Assembly: GCA_945869955.1 (NCBI GenBank)
Contig: CAMBQP010000042.1
Coordinates: 1-33,009, forward strand
Reading direction: 5' to 3'
Origin: Schlesneria paludicola DSM 18645
GTDB taxonomy: Bacteria > Planctomycetota > Planctomycetia > Planctomycetales > Planctomycetaceae
DNA: 33,009 bases
The stretch's first letter is position 1. Every line of letters starts with the position of its first letter. The translations under genes and the position numbers were made by a program. The notes beneath the pieces were generated by a model. That model had not been told where the DNA came from, searched no databases, and saw only the letters and a list, made by a program, of their open reading frames with translations. Positions 24,695 to 32,455 of this stretch are shown here, piece after piece.

Positions 24695-27067
24695 ATGGTT
24701 GAAAAAGTTCCCTCGCAACATCTCGCACGAACAGTCGCCGTCATCGGGAATCCGAATACGGGGAAAAGCACTCTGTTTAGCGCGTTAACCGGCGTGCATT
24801 CGCGAATTGGCAACTATCCGGGGGTCACCGTCGAGAAAAAGCTGGGATGGTTCGAATTTGAAGGACAATCGGTCCGGCTGGTCGATCTGCCGGGGACGTA
24901 CAGTCTTTCGCCCCGCAGTATCGATGAAATGGTTTCCGTAGATGTGCTGCTGGGTCGCCAACCGGATGTCGGGCCGATTGATGCCGTAGTTTGTATCACC
25001 GATGCTTCGAATCTCGAGCGGAATCTGTACGTCGTCAGTCAGGTGCTCGATCTGGGCCTTCCCACGGTCCTGGTGCTCAACATGTGGGATGTCGCCGTTG
25101 ATCGAGGGATCCAGATTGATCCTGTCGAGCTCGCCCGGCGGCTGGAGATTGCCGTCATCCCTTGTGAAGCCCATCGGCGGCGTCAACTGGATGAAGTGCG
25201 GCGGGGGATCATTCAGGCGTGTCAGTTACCCCAGCGAACTCCCCCCGACCTTTTTCCTCAGACTTTTCACGAAGAAGCTCGGCAACTCCAGACGGCGTTC
25301 CAGCAATTCGGCAATCAAAACCTGCCGATTTATCTGATCGAGCGTCTGTTGCTGGATGTCGGTGGACAGCTGGAAACCGCGCTCACCAAACCGAACCCGG
25401 CTGAGTTGCTCACGCGGTTGAAAGCGGCGCGGGAACGTTTAGCGACCGCTGGGTGTCGTGTCCCTGGTATCGAGGCCAAATTGCGATACGGCTGGATCAA
25501 GCAATTGATGCAGGGGGTCATGACGGTTCCCGACAAGCGTCCGGCCACCGTCACCGATACCCTTGACCGCTGGTTGACGCACAAATTCTGGGGGCTGTTG
25601 GCCTTTTGTCTGACCATGTTTCTTGTCTTTCAGTCGATCTCGACGGTCGCCGAGCCGTTGATGAAGTTTTTTGAAGTGGGACAAAAGCAGGTTGGCGGGT
25701 GGGTCGGATCGCTGCTTGCACCCGGTCCGCTGCGGAGCCTGATTGTGGATGGAGTCATCGCTGGGGTCGGGGGGATTCTGGTCTTCTTGCCGCAGATTTG
25801 CCTCTTGTTTCTGTTTATTGCCCTGCTGGAAGATTGCGGCTACATGGCCCGCGCAGCGTTCCTGATGGATAAGCTGATGACCAAAGTCGGGCTCAGCGGA
25901 AAATCCTTTGTCCCTTTGATGTCCTCGTTCGCCTGTGCCATTCCGGGAATCATGGCCACCAGGACCATCGAGAATCGTCGTGACCGAATGGTGACGATCC
26001 TGATCGCACCTTTGATGAGCTGTTCGGCGCGGGCTCCGGTTTACTGGCTGATGGTGGCTGCGTTTTTTCCGACCGTTTCCTGGGCCGGGGGCTGGGTGAC
26101 CTTACACGCGATTATGATGTTTGTGATGACGTTCTTTGGTGCCGTCGTCGCCATTCCGATTGCCTGGCTGTTAAAGAAAACCCTGTTCAAAAGCGAGACC
26201 CCGCCGTTTGTCATGGAATTGCCCGCATACAAATGGCCCTCACCAGGGATCGTATTGCATCGGGTCTTTGACCGGGCGAGTGCCTTTGTGTTGCGGGCAG
26301 GGACACTGATTCTGGCGACTTCCATCCTGATCTGGTCGGCGAGTTACTTTCCGTCGGATCATCGAGCCGAGCAGCAGGTGCTGGTCCAGATTCAGCAGGC
26401 CGAGGACCAATTCTCGAGCCAATTAGAGCAGAAATCCCAGTTGCGCAGCCGGCGAGAACTGCTGTTAGAGGATCAACCGGTACCGGTTCAATCTGCCGCA
26501 GAGTCCTCCGCACCCATCGAAGCCCTCGCGGCGCAGCTCGCGGAACTCGACGCGCAGCTCGCGGAACTCGACACACAATTGCAACCACTGCATGAGCTGT
26601 TTGAAACCCGGAATCAGATCTCGGAACGCCTGCTGGCCGACAGTTACCTGGGCCGATTCGGGAAATGGATCGAACCTGTGGTCAAACCACTCGGTTGGGA
26701 TTGGCGAATCGGAGTCGGAGTGCTCGCGTCGTTTCCGGCACGTGAGGTGATTGTGGCGACACTGGGGACCATTTACAGTCTGGGCGGGGATGTCGATGAA
26801 AACAGTCAAGGTCTGCAATCGGCTTTGAAATCGGCGACGTGGCCGGACGGCCGTCCTGTCTATTCCATTCCGGTGGCGATGTCGATCATGGTCTTCTTCG
26901 CCCTGTGCGCACAATGTGCCTCGACACTGATGGTGATCCGTCGTGAGACCAACCATTGGGGGTGGGCGCTGTTTACCTTTGTCTACATGACTCTGCTGGC
27001 GTACATTGGGGCCTGGATTGCCTTTAACGCCACCGGTTGGCTGATGACCTTTTCAGGAAACTCATGA
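24695..27067 (+). CDS. feoB: Ferrous iron transport protein B
   Basis: The 790-residue protein has the FeoB N-terminal G domain: G1 GNPNTGKS (18-25), G2 in NYPGVTVE (40-47), G3 DLPG (64-67) and G4 NMWD (129-132). A helical GDI-like spacer and a polytopic Gate domain follow, including SFVPLMSSFACAIPGIMATRTIENRRDR and later FPAREVIVATLGTIYSLGG. It imports Fe2+ across the inner membrane. Unusual is a hydrophilic insertion at about residues 552-650 between membrane segments, rich in Gln, Glu and Leu and probably coiled coil, with a perfect 21-bp tandem duplication at 26531-26572. Its stop codon overlaps the start of the downstream transglutaminase-like gene. Confidence 0.96.
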   Translation: MVEKVPSQHLARTVAVIGNPNTGKSTLFSALTGVHSRIGNYPGVTVEKKLGWFEFEGQSVRLVDLPGTYSLSPRSIDEMVSVDVLLGRQPDVGPIDAVVCITDASNLERNLYVVSQVLDLGLPTVLVLNMWDVAVDRGIQIDPVELARRLEIAVIPCEAHRRRQLDEVRRGIIQACQLPQRTPPDLFPQTFHEEARQLQTAFQQFGNQNLPIYLIERLLLDVGGQLETALTKPNPAELLTRLKAARERLATAGCRVPGIEAKLRYGWIKQLMQGVMTVPDKRPATVTDTLDRWLTHKFWGLLAFCLTMFLVFQSISTVAEPLMKFFEVGQKQVGGWVGSLLAPGPLRSLIVDGVIAGVGGILVFLPQICLLFLFIALLEDCGYMARAAFLMDKLMTKVGLSGKSFVPLMSSFACAIPGIMATRTIENRRDRMVTILIAPLMSCSARAPVYWLMVAAFFPTVSWAGGWVTLHAIMMFVMTFFGAVVAIPIAWLLKKTLFKSETPPFVMELPAYKWPSPGIVLHRVFDRASAFVLRAGTLILATSILIWSASYFPSDHRAEQQVLVQIQQAEDQFSSQLEQKSQLRSRRELLLEDQPVPVQSAAESSAPIEALAAQLAELDAQLAELDTQLQPLHELFETRNQISERLLADSYLGRFGKWIEPVVKPLGWDWRIGVGVLASFPAREVIVATLGTIYSLGGDVDENSQGLQSALKSATWPDGRPVYSIPVAMSIMVFFALCAQCASTLMVIRRETNHWGWALFTFVYMTLLAYIGAWIAFNATGWLMTFSGNS

Positions 27068-28614
27068 TGCGTAATTCTGCTCTCAAAATCGTTTTACGAG
27101 TGGCATTCCTGACGGTCATGATTTCCTGTGGCGGAGGGGAGCAAATCTCTTTCTCACAGGATGCGGTGGGAATCGGGCCTGCGACTTCCGCTCCTGCAAG
27201 TTCGGCCTCCGCGAAGGACGAGTCCTGGCAGGTGATGTATCTGGCGGGGCAGCGAATTGGCTTCAGCCATGCAACGATTGAAACGGTCGATCAAGCGGGG
27301 ATTTCGGTGATCAGAACCTCATCGATTTCGAATATGACAATCAAGCGATTTAATCAATCGCTGCAGATGAAGCAGACCTTGACTACGGACGAAACATCCG
27401 AGGGAGACCTGCTTCGGTTCCGGTTCGAAATGGCCAACCCTCCTGCGATGTCCTCTGTCACCAGTGGCATCATCGAAGGGAAAAAATTGTTGCTCACCCA
27501 GGAAGTCAACGGGGAAAAAAAGACGACCGTTCAGCCTTGGAAAGCGGGTGTCAAATCGCCGGTTTTCCAAGACCGTCTCTTAAAGAAAAATCCGCTCAAA
27601 CCCGGTGAAACTCGTTCGTTCGAAACGTTTGTACCCGATTTCGCCAAAGTGGGCCTCAGCACACTGAAAGCGCATGACTTGACCGACACCACGTTGTTGA
27701 AGAACGAGCAGCGAAAACTGTTCAAGGTCAGCGCGACCAACTCGCTGTTGCCCGGTTTCACGATCGACAGTTTTTTGGACGCCGAAGGGGAAACGATCAA
27801 AATCTCGTCGAATATGTTGGGTTCTGCGTTGGAAATCTTTGATGTCTCGCAGGAAGAGGCACTCAAAGCGATTGAAGGGGCCGAGCTGGATTTGGCGGTC
27901 AGCACGCTGGTGAAGGTGAAGCCATTGATCAAAGGTCATGAATCGAAGCGGATCGTCTATCGGGTGACGCTGGCTGATCAGGATCCGACCGAGGCATTGC
28001 CGGTCGGTGCGACGCAGACCCTGAAGAAACTGAATCACGAATCAGCGGAACTGACAGTGATCTCGATGCCGATTCCTCGGCCAGCGACCATCGGCAAGGT
28101 CGATGCCGAATTCCTCGAGACCTCACAGTATCTGCAGTGTGACGATGAACGAGTTCGGAAACATGCGAATCGGGCCGCAGGGGATGCAACCGATCCGGGT
28201 GAGATCGCGCAGCGAATGGAAAGTTATGTTCGCGACAAGCTGAACAAGAAAAATTTCTCGACAGCGATGGCCTCGGCCGCCGAAGTTGCCAAGAATCTGG
28301 AAGGGGACTGTACCGAGCATGCAGTGCTGCTCGCCGCGATGTTGCGGGCGAAAGGGATTCCCTCCCGCGTGGTCGTTGGTCTGGTCTATGCAGATCGACT
28401 CTTCGCCTTCGGGGGTCACATGTGGACCGAGGCCAACCTGAATGACCAATGGGTACCACTCGACGCCACCCTCGGTTTAAACGGGATCGGTGCCGCTCAT
28501 ATTAGACTGGCCGATTCGAGCCTCAGCGATCAGGGGCCTGCCGCAATCAGCGGTTTTGCCCCGCTGATGACGGTAATCGGAAAATTAAAACTGGAAGTGA
28601 TTTCCAGTGAATGA
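27064..28614 (+). CDS. Exported transglutaminase-like protein
   Basis: The 516-residue protein begins with a hydrophobic signal (IVLRVAFLTVMISCGGG); the Cys could be a lipoprotein anchor, though the lipobox (MISC) is imperfect. The C-terminal part has a transglutaminase-like core with Cys416 in EGDCTEHA, His452 in GGHMWTEA and Asp467 in PLDATLG, the complete catalytic triad, plus the typical LLAAMLRAKGIPSRVVVGLVY. The N-terminal 350 residues are beta-rich and unassigned. Such proteins act as thiol proteases or cross-linkers in the envelope. The ATG overlaps the feoB stop (ATGA), with AGGA just upstream; an ATG three nt later is equivalent. The coupling to feoB is intriguing but may be only positional. 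Confidence 0.9.
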   Translation: MMRNSALKIVLRVAFLTVMISCGGGEQISFSQDAVGIGPATSAPASSASAKDESWQVMYLAGQRIGFSHATIETVDQAGISVIRTSSISNMTIKRFNQSLQMKQTLTTDETSEGDLLRFRFEMANPPAMSSVTSGIIEGKKLLLTQEVNGEKKTTVQPWKAGVKSPVFQDRLLKKNPLKPGETRSFETFVPDFAKVGLSTLKAHDLTDTTLLKNEQRKLFKVSATNSLLPGFTIDSFLDAEGETIKISSNMLGSALEIFDVSQEEALKAIEGAELDLAVSTLVKVKPLIKGHESKRIVYRVTLADQDPTEALPVGATQTLKKLNHESAELTVISMPIPRPATIGKVDAEFLETSQYLQCDDERVRKHANRAAGDATDPGEIAQRMESYVRDKLNKKNFSTAMASAAEVAKNLEGDCTEHAVLLAAMLRAKGIPSRVVVGLVYADRLFAFGGHMWTEANLNDQWVPLDATLGLNGIGAAHIRLADSSLSDQGPAAISGFAPLMTVIGKLKLEVISSE

Positions 28615-28655
28615 CCGATTGCCAGCATCGATCGAGAAACGCCGATAAGAGAAAA

Positions 28656-28685
28656 ACCGGCTGAAACTTGGATTTCAGGGCCGGT
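28656..28685. terminator. Hairpin 1 after the transglutaminase-like gene
   Basis: ACCGGC-TGAAA (28656-28666) pairs with TTTCA-gg-GCCGGT (28673-28685), giving 11 bp with a 2-nt bulge and a 6-nt loop. There is no T-run after it. It begins 41 bp after the stop codon. Confidence 0.45.
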
Positions 28686-28725
28686 CGGTCTTGTGAGATA
28701 CCCCGACCCGAATCACAGGTTTGGG

Positions 28726-28755
28726 ATCTCAAGTTTGCGAGCGCAAGATTGAGAT
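28726..28755. repeat. Hairpin 2 between convergent genes
   Basis: ATCTCAA (28726-28732) pairs with TTGAGAT (28749-28755), and TTGC (28735-28738) pairs with GCAA (28743-28746) inside, separated by a gt/ga mismatch. It is a compact interrupted stem. Confidence 0.5.
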
Positions 28756-28780
28756 CACGAGTTAGTCAGAGCAAACCTTG

Positions 28781-28812
28781 ATTCGTGTTCCTGCAAAAAC
28801 AGGAACACGAAT
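28781..28812. terminator. Hairpin 3, perfect 13-bp stem between convergent genes
   Basis: ATTCGTGTTCCTG (28781-28793) and CAGGAACACGAAT (28800-28812) pair perfectly with the loop CAAAAA. It lies 26 bp from the stop of the minus-strand cold-shock gene and may end transcripts from both sides, although neither side has a clear U-tract. Confidence 0.5.
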
Positions 28813-28837
28813 TCAGGATTCACCGCCTGTCTGGGCT

Positions 28838-29035
28838 CTATGCAGGTCGGACATTATCAGCGCAGGGGCCTTTAGGACCCTGGCCGTCGGTGTACGTGAC
28901 CCGCTGGCCTTCTTGGAGGTCATCAAATGACGCACCTTGAACAGCCTTGGAATGGAAAAAAAGATCGTTTCCATTGGAGGTGGTGATGAAACCGAAACCT
29001 TTGTCCAGCAACTTCTTGATCGTGCCTTCAGCCAT
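28838..29035 (-). CDS. Cold-shock-domain protein
   Basis: The 65-residue protein is a single cold-shock domain with RNP1 KGFGFI (12-17) and an RNP2-like DLFFH (24-28), ending in GQGPKGPCADNVRPA. The length is typical of CspA-like RNA chaperones, which bind single-stranded RNA and DNA in the cytoplasm. The family N-terminus (MAEGTIKKLL) fixes the start at 29035; the frame is open to 29104, but the extra 23 residues lack similarity. Unlike many Csp proteins it has FFH instead of VFVH in RNP2. Csp genes often have long structured leaders, which may explain the empty 575 bp upstream. Confidence 0.9.
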   Translation of the reverse strand: MAEGTIKKLLDKGFGFITTSNGNDLFFHSKAVQGASFDDLQEGQRVTYTDGQGPKGPCADNVRPA

Positions 29036-29610
29036 GTCCGTGTTTTCCGTGCGAATGTGCATAGGAGAGAAGCTGCCCGGCATCAATTTACCGACCACCG
29101 CCATCCCGAGTCACCATAAGTGTACTCCTTTTCCCTCTCGCCAAGCAAACATGTCGCCTGTTGCTTTTCACGACAAGTCACAAGTCGCCACGAATTTAGG
29201 TCGTTTTCAGTCGGAAAACCGGATTTTTAGCGAAAAAATCCTTTCGTGAACGCGAAAATCCTCACGGGACAGGCATGAACTTTCGGGTTGGCGCAGAGTC
29301 TGGGGGAATTTCCAGCGACATTTTTTGACTTGTTGCACCGGCAATTTGAGAGGCGATGGCCGTGCCGCAGAGGTTCGACACGCAGCCTTTTCCCGCGCAA
29401 ATTCCGTTGGTAACGCGACGGTTGATCGTGGGTGTTGCGTCATGTGCGAGGTCCGGTGGCCCTTCTCTTGTGCTACCGATCGTGTCAGACTTGTAGGGGT
29501 GAGATCAATCCATTCCCGCTCCCGTGGCGTTGACACCCAGGAAGACTCGTTATGGAATGTTCCTGTGTCTCGACGACAGTTCCCCAACACGCTGCTTGAG
29601 GTGATCAATC
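29036..29610. other. Divergent intergenic region (cold-shock gene / Gfo-Idh gene)
   Basis: These 575 bp contain no convincing gene. GGATTTTT (29221-29228) and AAAAATCC (29234-29241) form an 8-bp hairpin with a 5-nt loop, about 190 bp upstream of the cold-shock start. It could belong to a long leader or be a fragment of an older terminator. Near the right end GAGGTG, seven nt before 29611, is the ribosome binding site of the next gene. Confidence 0.5.
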
Positions 29611-30825
29611 ATGTCCTCGCAAACTCGACGGATGTTCCTGCACGAGACTTCAGCCAAGCTTGCTGCGGCAGCTGGCCTGCTCGCGTCGTCAGCACCGCGA
29701 CCATTACGTGCAGCGGACGAGACGCGTGTGCGAGTCGGGATTATTGGAGCCACCGGGAAAGGGGATTATGGTCATGGTGTCGATGTCGCCTTTACCAAGC
29801 TTCCTCAGGTCGAGATTGTGGCGTTGGCGGACGCACAAGAGGCCGGGCGCGAAGCGGCTCGTAAACGGACCAATCCACGGAAGACCTACGCGGACTATCG
29901 CGAAATGCTGAGCAACGAACAGCTGGATCTCGTGGCGATCTGTCCGCGCTGGATCGATCAGCACCATGATATGCTCGTCGCATCCGCCCAGGCGGGGTGC
30001 CATGTTTACATGGAAAAGCCATTTTGTCCGACGTTGACCCAATGTGATTCGGTCCTCAGGGAATTCGAGCAGAAAAAACTCAAGCTGGCGATTGCACATG
30101 TGAGCCAGTATTCGCCCGTACTGGACGTAGTACAGTCACTGATCCAGCAGGGCGAGATTGGCGAGATCCTGGAATTGCGAGCGCGTGGTAAGGAAGATCA
30201 GCGTGGTGGTGGTGAAGATCTCTGGGTGCTCGGCTCACACGTTCTGGGCCTGATGCGTTCCCTCGCGGGGGGCAATGCGACGGCTTGTTCCGCGGTCGTG
30301 ATGAATCAGGGCCACAAGGTCACCAGGAGAGACGTGGTTGCCGGGGCTGAGGGGATTGGACCCCTGGCAGGGGACCAGATCGAGGCGCGATACACGTTTG
30401 GCAGTGGTGCGGCGGGTCACTTTGCTTCCCGACGGGGCCTGGCCGGCAATCCCTCACGGTTCGCCATCCAGATTTACGGTTCGAAAGGGGTGATCGAGAT
30501 GGAAAGTGGCTACATGGCCAAAGCCTATCTGCTGCGCGACCCCAGCTGGTCACCCGGTCGTTCCGGCAAATCCTGGGAACCGATCACATCGGCGGGGGTG
30601 GGCAAGCCGGAAACCCGGACCGACGGCAGCTATGAAGGGGGGCATCTTGCCGCCATTCGTGATTTGCTGGAATCGATCAAACACGATCGTTCCCCGAAAT
30701 GCTCGGGTGACGATGGGCGATCGATCGTCGAGATGATCGTCGCGGTATTTGAATCGCATCGCCTCGGGACCCCCGTCGAACTGCCGCTGAAAACGCGGGC
30801 CAACCCGCTCACGCTGCTGGGCTAA
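29611..30825 (+). CDS. Tat-exported Gfo/Idh/MocA-family oxidoreductase
   Basis: The N-terminus has a twin-arginine signal (QTRRMFLHET followed by the hydrophobic AAAAGLLASS and a probable cleavage after LRAA). A Rossmann NAD(P)-binding domain follows (VRVGIIGATGKG, then EIVALADAQEAG). The family lysine motif is present in VYMEKPFCPT, and the alpha/beta C-terminal domain includes DLWVLGSHVLGLM. The 404-residue length is normal. Planctomycetes carry many exported members of this family, presumed to act on sugars or cyclitols with a tightly bound cofactor; the substrate is unknown. GAGGTG, seven nt upstream of the ATG, is a strong ribosome binding site. It appears to be a single-gene unit. Confidence 0.92.
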   Translation: MSSQTRRMFLHETSAKLAAAAGLLASSAPRPLRAADETRVRVGIIGATGKGDYGHGVDVAFTKLPQVEIVALADAQEAGREAARKRTNPRKTYADYREMLSNEQLDLVAICPRWIDQHHDMLVASAQAGCHVYMEKPFCPTLTQCDSVLREFEQKKLKLAIAHVSQYSPVLDVVQSLIQQGEIGEILELRARGKEDQRGGGEDLWVLGSHVLGLMRSLAGGNATACSAVVMNQGHKVTRRDVVAGAEGIGPLAGDQIEARYTFGSGAAGHFASRRGLAGNPSRFAIQIYGSKGVIEMESGYMAKAYLLRDPSWSPGRSGKSWEPITSAGVGKPETRTDGSYEGGHLAAIRDLLESIKHDRSPKCSGDDGRSIVEMIVAVFESHRLGTPVELPLKTRANPLTLLG

Positions 30826-30837
30826 ATCAGCCCAGCA
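30815..30837 (+). terminator. Hairpin over the stop codon of the Gfo/Idh gene
   Basis: TGCTGGGCT (30815-30823) and AGCCCAGCA (30829-30837) form a perfect 9-bp stem with the loop AAATC; the TAA stop (30823-30825) lies at the loop edge. No T-run follows, so it is either a Rho-assisted end or an mRNA-stabilising stem. Confidence 0.45.
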
Positions 30838-30969
30838 ACCAGAGAACACGGGAATAATTCTGATTGGCCGCACCGTGTCGGCAAACATCAATCATTTTCG
30901 TATCCCGCGAAAACTGAAAATGGGTCAGGACTCATTGACAGCGGACTGACGATTCCCTAGTGTCTTGGG

Positions 30970-31671
30970 ATGCCACGAACACGACGAGCCGATGACGCAG
31001 GCGGGTTATACCATGCACTCAATCGTGGTAATTTCCGGTCGCAGATCTTTTGGAACGACGACGATTATTCCGCTTTTGAGCAAATCCTGGCGGAAGGACT
31101 TGAACGTTTCGATGTTTCGGTTTTCTCGTTTCAATTGATGCCTGATCATTGGCATCTGGTCTTGCGTCCGTATGTCGACGGTGAGATGAGTCGATTTCTA
31201 CGCTGGGTGACTTCCACGCACACCATGCGCTATCACGCGCGATACCACACCTCCGGGGAAGGGCATGTGTATCAGGGGCGTTACAAAAGTTTTCCAATCC
31301 AGGATGACGAGCATTTTCTGACCGTCTGCCGGTATGTCGAGCGGAACTCGCTGCAAGCCGAATTCGTGTCCCGAGCGGAAGAGTGGCGTTGGGGATCTCT
31401 GTGGCGCTGGATGCAAAAACCGAAACCGAACCCCGCTCTGCTCTCTCCCTGGCCGATTCCTCGACCTCGTGGTTGGATCGAACGAGTCAATCAACCGCTG
31501 ACCGAACAGGAACTGTCGGCGGTCCGCGGCTGTATCCAACGAGGAGCTCCCTTCGGGGATCTCGCATGGGTCGAATCGACCGTCAAACAATTTGGCTTGC
31601 AGTCCACGTTGCGACCCCGAGGACGACCTCGCGTGAGAAACGTCCCCGCAATCGACGGTAACGAGTCCTGA
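30970..31671 (+). CDS. REP-associated tyrosine transposase (RAYT, Y1/HUH family)
   Basis: The 233-residue protein has the Y1 transposase order: LYHALNRGNFRSQIF near the N-terminus, the HUH-type metal site PDHWHLVL (His60, His62), GHVYQGRYKSFPI, and the catalytic tyrosine in CRYVERNSL (Tyr122). A C-terminal extension (about residues 150-233) ends in an Arg-rich RPRGRPR. The single catalytic Tyr and length fit IS200-related TnpA-REP proteins, which handle REP palindromes. The reading frame and catalytic residues are intact. The nearby pair of 49-bp inverted repeats is the obvious candidate substrate. No good ribosome binding site is visible. Confidence 0.92.
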   Translation: MPRTRRADDAGGLYHALNRGNFRSQIFWNDDDYSAFEQILAEGLERFDVSVFSFQLMPDHWHLVLRPYVDGEMSRFLRWVTSTHTMRYHARYHTSGEGHVYQGRYKSFPIQDDEHFLTVCRYVERNSLQAEFVSRAEEWRWGSLWRWMQKPKPNPALLSPWPIPRPRGWIERVNQPLTEQELSAVRGCIQRGAPFGDLAWVESTVKQFGLQSTLRPRGRPRVRNVPAIDGNES

Positions 31672-31709
31672 TGCCTGAGAATTCTCCGCAGGCCAAGGTC
31701 TCGGAACGA

Positions 31710-31799
31710 GAAGACGCCGGGCCGCAGGGACGCTAAGCAGACAAATCCAAAAGCGGATTCGATTTTGCCTTGCGGTTTTCTCTGCGGCATTGCGTCTTG
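31710..31799. repeat. Degenerate inverted repeat
   Basis: The segment at 31710-31730 and the reverse complement of 31779-31799 agree at about 16 of 21 positions (a common core is AAGACGC...CCGCAG). This resembles a widespread intergenic repeat type. It lies just after the transposase gene. Confidence 0.4.
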
Positions 31800-31899
31800 G
31801 CGTTAAAATGAAGTCCGATATCCGACAACCCGCAGATGGGGATGATCGTCGCTTCAATCCGCCTGAACAACCGGCGATCGGGGTGAAACGGAGCCACAA

Positions 31900-31950
31900 A
31901 AGACGCCAATCATCCGGCACGGGACGGACGTTTCAGGGGCGTTACAAAAT
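31900..31950 (+). pseudogene. Remnant of a second RAYT gene
   Basis: TCAGGGGCGTTACAAAA at 31933-31949 is identical to 31272-31288 inside the transposase gene, where it codes for the conserved QGRYK motif. The preceding 25 bp are also similar (both encode a Ser-Gly-x-Gly stretch before the motif). Nothing else of a transposase is recognisable here, so this is a decayed fragment. Confidence 0.45.
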
Positions 31951-32030
31951 CGAATTTTCATCGCCAGCTCTGGGTCATGATCCAACGCGTGATCACGCCT
32001 TGGATGTTTCATCGGCCCCGATTGACGCGT

Positions 32031-32180
32031 GGGATCAAGTATGATTATTACCGGACTCGGTACATCGAGTCACTGGGTGATCGTGTTTTTCGCGTTACGC
32101 ATAATGAAGTCCTTGAAGACGTGGAATCATTAGCCCACCGCATCGCTAAATCTGCGGTAGTCGATCTTCATGCCTGGTGA
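32031..32180 (+). pseudogene. C-terminal fragment of a DUF559-type endonuclease-like gene
   Basis: The frame reads KYDYYRTRYIESLGDRVFRV then THNEVLEDVESLAHRIA and ends at 32180. This matches the last third of DUF559 (Vsr-like fold) proteins, where RxxYLESxGYRVxRxxNxEVLxD is conserved. The upstream catalytic part is missing: the sequence before 32031 in any frame does not continue the domain. It is therefore a truncated pseudogene next to the transposase remnant. Confidence 0.55.
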
Positions 32181-32231
32181 ACTCCAAAACTCCAAGAGAA
32201 CCAAACACCACACAGTTGACCCATGGAAGGG

Positions 32232-32280
32232 TCTTGTCCCCTCGTCCCGGTACTCCGGGGAGAGGGTTAGGGTGAGGGGT
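32232..32280 (+). repeat. REP-like repeat, copy 1
   Basis: A 49-bp unit containing GGGGAGAGGGTTAGGGTGAG and, before it, an internal palindrome CCCGG-TACT-CCGGG. It is matched at 47 of 49 positions by the reverse complement of 32407-32455. Confidence 0.85.
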
Positions 32281-32406
32281 TCTTCGATCGCTTCGATCGC
32301 CGATGGTGGTTGTATTTGTCGGATTCGTATTTTTGATATAGGTCAACGTATCGGTCAAGGTTATCAGTTTTTTTCGTTCGTTTTTGCGTTTTCACGGAGA
32401 TTGAAG

Positions 32407-32455
32407 ACCCCTCACCCTAACCCTCTCCCCGGAGTACCGGGGCGAGGGGACAGGA
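32407..32455 (-). repeat. REP-like repeat, copy 2 (inverted)
   Basis: The inverted partner of the unit at 32232-32280, separated by 126 bp. Its palindrome is CCCCGG-AGTA-CCGGGG, one base pair longer than in copy 1. Two units in opposite orientation resemble a bacterial interspersed mosaic element, the form mobilised by RAYT proteins. Confidence 0.85.

Noticed and set aside
27037..27063. Upstream TTG start for the transglutaminase-like gene
   Set aside because: It would place charged residues before the signal peptide and overlap feoB further; the ATGA overlap at 27064 with AGGA upstream is better.
31790..32044. Possible plus-strand protein of 84 residues after the RAYT gene
   Set aside because: Only a short piece resembles the RAYT QGRYK motif; the rest is unrelated, so it is treated as a decayed fragment.
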